NCBI GenBank assembly: GCA_965371945.1
Contig: CBDVAK010000218.1
Coordinates: forward strand, 1-6,115
Reading direction: 5' to 3'
DNA length: 6,115 bases
From: CBDVAK01 sp965371945
GTDB taxonomy: Bacteria; Pseudomonadota; Gammaproteobacteria; Competibacterales; JAHEDQ01
The translations under genes and the position numbers were made by a program. Shown piece after piece: positions 1-5,101 of this stretch. The notes under the pieces were generated by a model. It was not told where the DNA came from. It worked only from the letters and a program-made list of their open reading frames with translations, and made no database searches. Positions within the stretch are counted from its first letter, which is position 1, and the number at the start of each line of letters is the position of its first letter.

Positions 1-575
1 ACCGCGGTCAGCCAGGCCCCGAACCGGGAGTGCTCCAGCCACCAGGCCAGCCACAACGATACCGCGCACAGCGCCAGCACCACATAGTAGAAACCGGCCC
101 GATCGGGGAACTGGAAGTTGGCCGCCGAGCGCTGCAAGGGAATCAGCACGCCGACACCCGCGCCGGTGAAAGGCACGGAATTGGCGAGTATGCGCAGGAC
201 TTCGGCAAAGGCCAGGGTGACCAATGCGAAATAGGAACCGCGCAGGCCGTAGCGGAATACCAGATAGCCGATCGTGGCCGCTATCAAGGCACCGGCACCG
301 ATACCGATGGCGAAAGCAAGCCAGGGGTTGACCGCGAGCTGCACCTGCAGAATCGCCACCGCATAGGCGCCGGTGCCGAAAAATGCCGCATGACCGAATG
401 AGAACTGACCGCCGTAGCCACCGAGCAGGTTCCAGGACTGCCCCAGCACCGCGGCATACAGCACCATGATCAGAAAGTTGAGCCAGAACTCCGAATCCAG
501 CCACCATGGCACACCCGCCAGCACCAACAACAAGCCGATGATGCCAGCCGCGGAGCCTAGCTTGCCGCGCGTCAC
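1..575 (-). CDS. livM: Branched-chain amino acid-type ABC transporter permease LivM, partial (C-terminus beyond left edge)
   Basis: This is the inner-membrane permease subunit of a HAAT-class ABC importer, pairing with LivH to form the translocation channel. The visible 191 residues, read from GTG at 575, contain hydrophobic segments at about 9-25, 32-52, 63-80, 84-106, 112-132 and 162-180. The signature stretch at about 45-72 (LGQSWNLLGGYGGQFSFGH followed by AAFFGTGAY) is the typical LivM N-terminal block. The window ends at residues HSRFGAWLTA, where the cytoplasmic EAA-like loop that contacts the ATPase begins, so about 40% of a usual protein of roughly 320 residues is missing. The GTG start overlaps the livH stop as GTGA, a 4-nt overlap typical of translational coupling, and I see no separate ribosome binding site. 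LivG and LivF ATPase genes are expected further left but are not visible. The family is clear; that the substrate is truly a branched-chain amino acid is not. Confidence 0.93.
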   Translation of the reverse strand, partial: MTRGKLGSAAGIIGLLLVLAGVPWWLDSEFWLNFLIMVLYAAVLGQSWNLLGGYGGQFSFGHAAFFGTGAYAVAILQVQLAVNPWLAFAIGIGAGALIAATIGYLVFRYGLRGSYFALVTLAFAEVLRILANSVPFTGAGVGVLIPLQRSAANFQFPDRAGFYYVVLALCAVSLWLAWWLEHSRFGAWLTA

Positions 576-1450
576 ACGCGGTGTCCGAACAGACCGGTGG
601 GGCGAAACAGCAGGATGGCGATGAAGATCGCGAAAATGCCGATCTGCCCCAGGCTCTCGCCCAGTAACAGTCCACCCAGACTCTCCACCACGCCGATGAT
701 CAGGCCACCGATCAGGGCGCCGAAAAAGCTGCCCATGCCACCCAGCACGACAATGGTAAAAGCAATCAGCACGAAACCGTGACCTACCTGGGGACTGACG
801 TAATAGGTCGGCAACAGCAGACTGGCGGCAACACCCAGACAGGCAACACCGATCCCGAAACTCATCGCGAACACGTGATCGACATCGATTCCGACCAACC
901 GCGCGCCCTGGCGTTCCTTCGCCACCGCGCGGATCGCCTTGCCGAGATCGGTGCGGGTCATCAACAGCCACAGCAACGCGGCCGTGACGATGGCGCCACC
1001 CAGTGCCACCACCTTGGCAACCGGCAGAAACACGAAACCCAGTTCCACCACTTCAAAAGTATAGGGTGTCTCGATGGTGCGGGTATCCGCTTGAAACAGG
1101 ATTTGCGCCAGATTCTCGATGACCACCGCCAGCCCGAGCGTCACCAGCAGGACATTCTCGTCACGGCCGTGGCTGGCCCGCCCGATCACCCAGCGCTGCA
1201 GCGCATAGCCCACCGCAAACATCACCGGAACCACCACCGGGATGGCCAGGTAGGGATCGAGCTGCCACCAGCGGTTGAGAAAATAGACGAGGTAGAGCGC
1301 CAGCATCAACAGGCTGCCGTGGGCGAAGTTGATGATGTGCAAGACCCCATAGATCAGAGTCAAGCCCAGCGCCACCAGGGCGTAGAGCGCACCGGTGGTC
1401 AAACCGTTGAGCAGCGAGGGCAGCAGTATGTAGGGATCGAACATGTCCAC
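572..1450 (-). CDS. livH: Branched-chain amino acid-type ABC transporter permease LivH
   Basis: This is the second membrane permease of the HAAT-class importer, 292 residues and full length for LivH. The N-terminal block at about 15-46 (NGLTTGALYALVALGLTLIY followed by GVLHIINFAHG) is diagnostic. Hydrophobic segments follow through to about 282. The cytoplasmic EAA-type coupling loop is visible at about 166-195 (TDLGKAIRAVAKERQGARLV, then GID), just before another membrane helix, and the protein ends in the common RPTGLFG motif. Two starts are possible six bases apart: GTG at 1450, or ATG at 1444 giving MFDPYILL. Neither has a strong ribosome binding site; GGTGG lies only 2 nt before the ATG. 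The ATG is at least as likely. The gene lies 71 nt after the binding-protein gene, separated by a strong hairpin, and overlaps livM by 4 nt. Confidence 0.95.
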   Translation of the reverse strand: MDMFDPYILLPSLLNGLTTGALYALVALGLTLIYGVLHIINFAHGSLLMLALYLVYFLNRWWQLDPYLAIPVVVPVMFAVGYALQRWVIGRASHGRDENVLLVTLGLAVVIENLAQILFQADTRTIETPYTFEVVELGFVFLPVAKVVALGGAIVTAALLWLLMTRTDLGKAIRAVAKERQGARLVGIDVDHVFAMSFGIGVACLGVAASLLLPTYYVSPQVGHGFVLIAFTIVVLGGMGSFFGALIGGLIIGVVESLGGLLLGESLGQIGIFAIFIAILLFRPTGLFGHRV

Positions 1451-1481
1451 CGGCCAGGTGTTCCAGTTAGCGGTAGAAACT

Positions 1482-1509
1482 GCCCGGGTCCATCAGCACG
1501 GACCCGGGC
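1482..1509 (-). promoter_or_regulatory. Perfect intercistronic hairpin between the binding-protein gene and livH
   Basis: GCCCGGGTCC at 1482-1491 is exactly complementary to GGACCCGGGC at 1500-1509, giving a 10-bp, mostly G-C stem with an 8-nt loop. It starts 12 nt after the stop codon of the binding-protein gene and ends about 30 nt before livH. On the transcribed (minus) strand it is followed by CAGTTTCTACC, with only three consecutive T, so it is not a standard intrinsic terminator. A stem here would be expected to shield the upstream message from 3' exonucleases or to cause partial termination. Either would make the binding protein more abundant than the permeases, a known pattern in periplasmic binding-protein operons such as malE-malF. 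The stem is seen directly; the role is inferred. Confidence 0.7.
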
Positions 1510-1521
1510 CCATACACTCGA

Positions 1522-2763
1522 TCAGGTCGGCATCGGAAACACCGGCTTGGCCGAGGCATACTCCTGCGGATAGATGACCTCGATATCACCGTCGAGCACC
1601 TGGGTGTTGACGGGTCGCGCACCCTGGTTCTGGCCGTCGACGAATTTGGTCGGCCCGTAGGGCATGATGAAACCATCCCACTGGCTGGCAGCCAGTGCCG
1701 CGATGATCTTGTCACGATCCGCCGATCCGGCCTGCTCGATGGCCGCTGCCAGCAGATGCACGGCCTGATGATCGAGGAATACCTCATAGGTGAAAAACAG
1801 ACCCTTGTCCTCGACCTTCTTGCGCAATTCCAGCGCGGCCGGCTTGTTGGGGTCGTACCAGTGGTTGCAATCCATGATGTACTGGGCCGCCTCGGGAAAT
1901 TCCTTGACGAACTTGAACGATGAGGCCGCACCGCCGAGTACCGAATAGATGCCTTTGGGCTGTACCCGCTGCTGGCGCATGGTGCGGGCCAGCAATACAT
2001 ACTCGTTGAAATAGTTGGCCGGGATCACCAGATCGGGTTTGGCACTCTTGATCTTGAGTACGATATTGGTGAAATCACGGGTTGGGTTGGCGTGTTTGAT
2101 CACCTCCAGGACCTCGAAGCCCTTGGCGGGCAATTCCTTTTGCAGCAAGCCCGCGGTGCCGGTACCAAACAGCGACTCCTCATGAATGATCATCACCGTC
2201 TTGGCGGGTTTACCGGCAGCGTCGTTGATAGTGGCCAGATTGTCCACCGCAGTGCGGGCAATGGTGCCGTAGCCGGGGCCGAATCGAAACACGTTGCTCA
2301 AACCGCGCGTGACGATCTTGTCGGAGACACCGACGTCGACCAGGTGCGGGATACCGTGTTTGGCCGCCGCCTGGGTGGTGGCCAGGCAGATCGAACTGGC
2401 ATAGGCACCGACGATGGCGGCGACCCCCTGCTCGTTGAGTTTTTCGACCTCGGCCGCGCCCACTTCCGGTTTGGATTGCGCATCGGCCAGCAACGGTTCC
2501 AGCATCGCCCCACCCAGCGATTTGATCCCGCCTGCCTCATTGATCTCTTCCACCGCGATCATGGCGCCAGCTCGACACTGGTTGCCCGAGTAGGACAAGA
2601 AGCCGGTGACCGGGTGGATCAAGCCGATTTTCACGGCCTCGGCAGCGCGACTCATGCGCGGCAATCCCAGCCCCCCGGTCGCCACGGCCGCCACCCCGAG
2701 CGCGGACGCCTTGAGTACCGTTCGTCGACTCACACCCCTGTTCGATTTGTGCTCGGACATCAT
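1522..2763 (-). CDS. ABC transporter periplasmic substrate-binding protein (LivK-like, Peripla_BP_6 type) with Tat signal
   Basis: This is the 413-residue periplasmic receptor that would capture the ligand and deliver it to LivH/LivM. Residues 12-18 are SRRTVLK, a twin-arginine (Tat) export motif, followed by a hydrophobic stretch at about 19-33 and a likely cleavage site near 40 (SRA before AEAVKIG). The mature part opens with KIGLIHPVTGFLSYSGNQ at about 45-62 and continues AMIAVEEINEAGGI, the standard start of Leu/Ile/Val-type type I periplasmic binding proteins. VAAIVGAYASS at about 114-124 and the GYGTIARTAVDNL region fit the same fold. Cysteines are at 63, 126 and 299. Two adjacent ATG codons are available: GGAGGAG at 2773-2767 places its core 5 nt before the first (2763) and 8 nt before the second (2760), so the true start may be 2760. 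It follows the regulator gene by 21 nt. The ligand is not predictable; members bind amino acids, amides, urea or aromatic acids. Confidence 0.93.
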   Translation of the reverse strand: MMSEHKSNRGVSRRTVLKASALGVAAVATGGLGLPRMSRAAEAVKIGLIHPVTGFLSYSGNQCRAGAMIAVEEINEAGGIKSLGGAMLEPLLADAQSKPEVGAAEVEKLNEQGVAAIVGAYASSICLATTQAAAKHGIPHLVDVGVSDKIVTRGLSNVFRFGPGYGTIARTAVDNLATINDAAGKPAKTVMIIHEESLFGTGTAGLLQKELPAKGFEVLEVIKHANPTRDFTNIVLKIKSAKPDLVIPANYFNEYVLLARTMRQQRVQPKGIYSVLGGAASSFKFVKEFPEAAQYIMDCNHWYDPNKPAALELRKKVEDKGLFFTYEVFLDHQAVHLLAAAIEQAGSADRDKIIAALAASQWDGFIMPYGPTKFVDGQNQGARPVNTQVLDGDIEVIYPQEYASAKPVFPMPT

Positions 2764-2766
2764 CTG

Positions 2767-2773
2767 CTCCTCC
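2767..2773 (-). promoter_or_regulatory. Strong ribosome binding site of the substrate-binding protein gene
   Basis: The minus strand reads GGAGGAG here, with a second AGGAGA a few bases upstream (2780-2775). The GGAGG core is 5 nt from ATG 2763 and 8 nt from ATG 2760. The better spacing favours the second ATG, which would remove one N-terminal Met. The strength of the site fits the high expression usual for periplasmic receptors. Confidence 0.75.
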
Positions 2774-2784
2774 GTCTCCTGCGG

Positions 2785-3648
2785 TTACGATGATTCCGGC
2801 CGAGTGGGCGCCCCGCCCGTCGACCAGATGTTGTGGCCCTTGTCACGTACCCGCGAAAGGACCATTTGATATTGATAACGATCGGGTCGATACAAGCCGG
2901 TGATGTACTCCACCGGCCGCCCGCCACGCGCCCGCACCACCCGGGAGATCTTCAGCAAGGCACTGCCGACACTGACTTCGAGCCGGGACGCCATGCCGGC
3001 ATCGGCCAGCGCCGCCGAAATAGTCTGGGTGGCGCTGTCCACCAGCACTCCGGAACGTTCCAGCAAAACCAGCAGTGGCTGGCGCTGCAGATCCCCCGCT
3101 TCGAACTTGCGACCGATCTGCTCTGGAACCCAGGTGGTCAGATGCGAGAACGGGCGCGAGTCCAGGTGCCGAACCCTGACCGCCCTTTGCATCATCCGTC
3201 CCGGCGGACAATCCAGTGCCACGGCCACTTCGGCGCTGGCCGGAATATAGGCGAACTCGAGCAACTCGACCTCGGTCTCCAGCCCCATGGCCAACAGGTC
3301 CTCGAACAGACCCTCAACCGAGGAGCGCACCTGGGTGGCCGGCCCCCGATAGCGAACCCGCGTGCCACGGCCGCGCTGGCGAATCACATAGCCTTCGGCG
3401 GCCAGTTCCTGTACCGCGCGTCTGGCGGTGATTCGCGACACTTCGTAGCGTCGCCCAAGTTCCTGCTCGCTGGGAATGCGCTGGTCGAAGCCATAGATAT
3501 GATCGACGATCTGCTGGCGCAGGATCAGGTAGATCTGATGATAGAGCGGGGTGCGCAGGGACTTGGCAAGCGCAAGGCCTGCTTCGCCGCGCGCGCCGTC
3601 CGCATCAGGATCTGCCACCGCGGAGTCGTGCAATACTTCTCCCCTCAT
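2785..3648 (-). CDS. GntR-family transcriptional regulator, HutC subfamily (UTRA effector domain)
   Basis: This is a DNA-binding regulator of 287 residues. The winged helix-turn-helix occupies about 33-100: PLYHQIYLILRQQI, then IPSEQELGRRYEVSRITARR followed by AVQELAAEGYVIRQRGRGT, a canonical GntR signature. The remainder fits a HutC-type UTRA ligand-sensing domain (about 112-267), including the PFSHLTTWVPEQIG region and the C-terminal GRPVEYITGLYRPDRYQYQM motif near 242-262. The N-terminal extension of about 30 residues is Asp/Ala-rich and somewhat longer than usual. The start is uncertain: ATG 3648 has no good ribosome binding site, while AGGGGAG at 3645-3639 sits 5 nt before an in-frame TTG at 3633-3631. 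It is the first gene of the transporter operon, 21 nt before the receptor gene, so it probably controls that operon and itself. The effector is likely the imported compound or a product of it (inference). Confidence 0.93.
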   Translation of the reverse strand: MRGEVLHDSAVADPDADGARGEAGLALAKSLRTPLYHQIYLILRQQIVDHIYGFDQRIPSEQELGRRYEVSRITARRAVQELAAEGYVIRQRGRGTRVRYRGPATQVRSSVEGLFEDLLAMGLETEVELLEFAYIPASAEVAVALDCPPGRMMQRAVRVRHLDSRPFSHLTTWVPEQIGRKFEAGDLQRQPLLVLLERSGVLVDSATQTISAALADAGMASRLEVSVGSALLKISRVVRARGGRPVEYITGLYRPDRYQYQMVLSRVRDKGHNIWSTGGAPTRPESS

Positions 3649-3655
3649 GATCGTC

Positions 3656-3676
3656 GTGATCCCGGATGTCGATCAC
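3656..3676. repeat. Short inverted repeat in the leader of the regulator gene
   Basis: GTGATC at 3656-3661 and GATCAC at 3671-3676 form 6-bp arms around a 9-nt spacer, starting 8 nt upstream of the regulator's ATG. It would fall in the 5' untranslated leader if transcription starts near 3690. It could be a weak RNA hairpin or a protein-binding site. The arms are short, so coincidence is possible. Confidence 0.35.
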
Positions 3677-3678
3677 AG

Positions 3679-3702
3679 TTGTTATATTGGTATAACAATA
3701 TA
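3679..3702. promoter_or_regulatory. Nested palindromic operator in the divergent promoter region
   Basis: TTGTTATA (3679-3686) and TATAACAA (3691-3698) are perfect 8-bp arms around TTGG. A second palindrome, shifted by 4 bp, has arms TATATTG (3683-3689) and CAATATA (3696-3702) around 6 nt. The element is an AT-rich island in GC-rich DNA, lies 31 nt upstream of the GntR/HutC-type gene, and overlaps the predicted -10 of its promoter. HutC-subfamily proteins bind AT-rich palindromes of about this size, so it is the best candidate for the regulator's own operator (inference). Its position between divergent genes means it could also control the plus-strand unit. Confidence 0.65.
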
Positions 3703-3724
3703 GCTTATAAACCAGGCCTGTCCA
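3697..3724 (-). promoter_or_regulatory. Predicted sigma-70 promoter of the regulator/ABC transporter operon
   Basis: On the minus strand, TGGACA (3724-3719; 5 of 6 matches to TTGACA) and TATATT (3702-3697; 5 of 6 to TATAAT) are separated by 16 nt. Transcription would start near 3690, about 40 nt before the regulator's ATG. The -10 box and the expected start lie within the nested palindrome, so a protein bound there should block initiation. A plus-strand promoter must also lie nearby; TATAAA at 3706-3711 is a possible -10, but I found no convincing -35 for it. Confidence 0.5.
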
Positions 3725-3747
3725 GAGATCATGTTCAGCTTGGCACC

Positions 3748-3756
3748 GGGGAGGAG
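3748..3756 (+). promoter_or_regulatory. Strong ribosome binding site before the 27-codon tautomerase-like frame
   Basis: GGGGAGGAG lies 8 nt before ATG 3765, a near-ideal Shine-Dalgarno arrangement. It shows that translation of the plus-strand unit probably begins at the short frame rather than at the MFS gene, whose own ATG at 3858 has no purine-rich sequence at a suitable distance. Confidence 0.7.
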
Positions 3757-3764
3757 TCCGCAAC

Positions 3765-3848
3765 ATGCCGGTCGTCAAGTTCACCCTGATCGAGGGTTAC
3801 GAAGCGCAGACCAGACTCCGCCTGGCCGAGTCGGCCGCCCGCGGCTGA
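3765..3848 (+). pseudogene. Truncated 4-oxalocrotonate-tautomerase-like N-terminus (27 codons), possible leader peptide
   Basis: The translation is MPVVKFTLIEGYEAQTRLRL, then AESAARG and a TGA stop at 3846-3848. The start MPVV, giving Pro1 (the family's catalytic base) after Met removal, then a beta-strand, then EGY and a charged helix, closely resembles the first 27 residues of 4-oxalocrotonate-tautomerase-family proteins. Full-length members have about 60-75 residues, or about 130 in the longer groups, so more than half is missing. No reading frame after the stop continues recognisably as tautomerase. It has a strong ribosome binding site. The next in-frame ATG after the stop, 9 nt on, starts the MFS gene. 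It may be a gene remnant kept as a translational leader, or a functional micropeptide. The family resemblance is from memory of the family pattern over a short stretch. Confidence 0.6.
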
Positions 3849-3857
3849 ACCACTGCC

Positions 3858-5024
3858 ATGAACCTGCCGCTGATGCTCATCGTGGTGGCCGAACTGTTCG
3901 GCACCTCGCTGTGGTTCAGCGCCAACAGCGCCGCGGCAGATCTGGCGCTGGCCTGGGATCTGAGCACGCAGCAGCTTGGCGACCTGACCAGCGCAGTGCA
4001 ACTCGGCTTTATCACCGGAACCCTGGCAATCGCACTGTCGGGTCTCGCCGATCGTTTTCAGGCCAGCCGCATATTCGCCGTTTCCGCACTGCTGGGGGCA
4101 TTGGGCAACGCCGGCTTTGCATGGCTGGCGGAGGGTGTCGATCAAGCCCTACTGTACCGCTTTGTGACCGGTGTGGCACTGGCCGGCATCTACCCGCTGG
4201 GCATGAAGCTGGTGGTCGGTTGGGCACCGGACAAGACCGGCTCCGCGCTGGGCTGGCTGGTCGGCATGCTGACGGTCGGCACCGCGCTGCCGCACCTGGT
4301 GCGCGGGATCGGCAGCAGTTGGGACTGGCGCCTGGTGGCGCTGACCTCGTCCGCGCTGGCGTTGGCGGGAGGCATTGCCATACTGCTGCTGGGAGACGGA
4401 CCGGATGCCAACCATCAACCGCCGGGAAAGCGACGCTGGGGCACGGTGCTGGAAGCATTCAAGGTGCCGGAGTTCCGGGCCGCGGTGTTTGGCTATTTCG
4501 GCCATATGTGGGAACTGTATGCTTTCTGGACGCTGGTGCCGCTACTGATCCTGGCAGCGGATACCGGTGCCGATGGTACCGGTGTGGCGATGCTGTCGTT
4601 CGCGGTCATCGGCATCGGCGCGCTGGGTTGCGTGCTGGGGGGTCGCTGGAGCCACCACTATGGCAGCGCCCGGGTGGCTGCGGTGGCCCTGCTGAGTTCC
4701 GGGTTGATTTGTCTGCTCTACCCGTTCGCGAAGTTCGCGCCGGGCTGGCTGCAACTGCTGCTGTTGCTGTTGTGGGGTCTCGCCGTGGTGGCCGACTCGC
4801 CACAGTTTTCGGCTCTGGCAGCAACTACCTGCCCGCGTCACCAGATCGGCAGCGCGCTGGCAATCATGAACAGCATCGGGTTCCTGATTACGGTCGGATC
4901 GATCCAGTTGACCACGGCCTTGTGGCCGCTACTGCAACAACAGGTGAGTTGGCTGCTGCTGCCCGGCCCGCTGCTCGGGCTGTGGGGTTTGTGGCGACTG
5001 TGGCGACCGCGCCAACGCAACTGA
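3858..5024 (+). CDS. Major facilitator superfamily (MFS) transporter
   Basis: This is a secondary carrier of 388 residues in the inner membrane, with about 12 hydrophobic segments in two halves joined by a hydrophilic loop at about 179-200 (DGPDANHQPPGKRRW). The loop between helices 2 and 3 has SGLADRFQASR at 61-71, matching the MFS motif A pattern (G-x-L-A-D-R). Other notable stretches are RFVTGVALAGIYPLGMKLVV at 101-120, GMLTVGTALPH at 136-146 and the polar/aromatic GHMWELYAFW at 215-224, all in or near membrane segments and likely to line the substrate path. A Leu-rich helix is at 298-311. The protein ends in a basic tail (LWRPRQRN). The ATG at 3858 lacks a ribosome binding site and sits 9 nt after the stop of the tautomerase-like frame, in the same frame, suggesting translational coupling. 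The substrate is unknown; import and export are both possible. Divergence from the ABC operon suggests shared control. Confidence 0.9.
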   Translation: MNLPLMLIVVAELFGTSLWFSANSAAADLALAWDLSTQQLGDLTSAVQLGFITGTLAIALSGLADRFQASRIFAVSALLGALGNAGFAWLAEGVDQALLYRFVTGVALAGIYPLGMKLVVGWAPDKTGSALGWLVGMLTVGTALPHLVRGIGSSWDWRLVALTSSALALAGGIAILLLGDGPDANHQPPGKRRWGTVLEAFKVPEFRAAVFGYFGHMWELYAFWTLVPLLILAADTGADGTGVAMLSFAVIGIGALGCVLGGRWSHHYGSARVAAVALLSSGLICLLYPFAKFAPGWLQLLLLLLWGLAVVADSPQFSALAATTCPRHQIGSALAIMNSIGFLITVGSIQLTTALWPLLQQQVSWLLLPGPLLGLWGLWRLWRPRQRN

Positions 5025-5101
5025 AACAATCTTTACGAGCACTGCAACGAAGCGCTAACGTGTACGCAGCTATTCAACACCGCCCCACTGCAAAGGCAGC
5101 C
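5025..5101. other. Short intergenic gap between the MFS gene and isocitrate dehydrogenase, no terminator seen
   Basis: This 77-nt gap holds no convincing hairpin plus T-run, so read-through from the MFS gene is plausible. TTTACG (5033-5038) and TAACGT (5056-5061) are a weak possible -35/-10 pair with 17-nt spacing, too poor to call. AAAGG at 5092-5096 gives the dehydrogenase a modest ribosome binding site 5 nt before its ATG. Confidence 0.4.

Noticed and set aside
1482..1509. Intrinsic terminator after the receptor gene
   Set aside because: The stem is strong, but only TTT follows at some distance on the transcribed strand and the permease genes of the same system continue downstream, so full termination is unlikely.
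779..1573. Plus-strand frame of 264 codons opposite livH
   Set aside because: Gln/His/Arg-rich antisense shadow with no plausible start signal or domain; livH is unmistakable on the minus strand.
3656..3677. CRP-like site TGTGA...TCAC upstream of the regulator
   Set aside because: The half-sites are 13 nt apart instead of the 6 nt needed for CRP/FNR-type sites.
2833..3789. Open frame of 318 codons on the plus strand across the regulator gene
   Set aside because: Low-complexity Gln/Arg/His-rich composition is typical of an antisense shadow in GC-rich DNA; the minus-strand frame is a clear GntR/HutC protein.
4750..4776. CTG/TTG codon run resembling a microsatellite in the MFS gene
   Set aside because: It encodes a Leu-rich membrane helix with mixed CTG and TTG codons, so protein constraint explains it.
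5040..5093. 8-bp direct repeat CACTGCAA at 5040-5047 and 5086-5093 in the gap before isocitrate dehydrogenase
   Set aside because: Only two short copies 46 nt apart with no symmetry; chance is adequate and nothing links it to a known site type.
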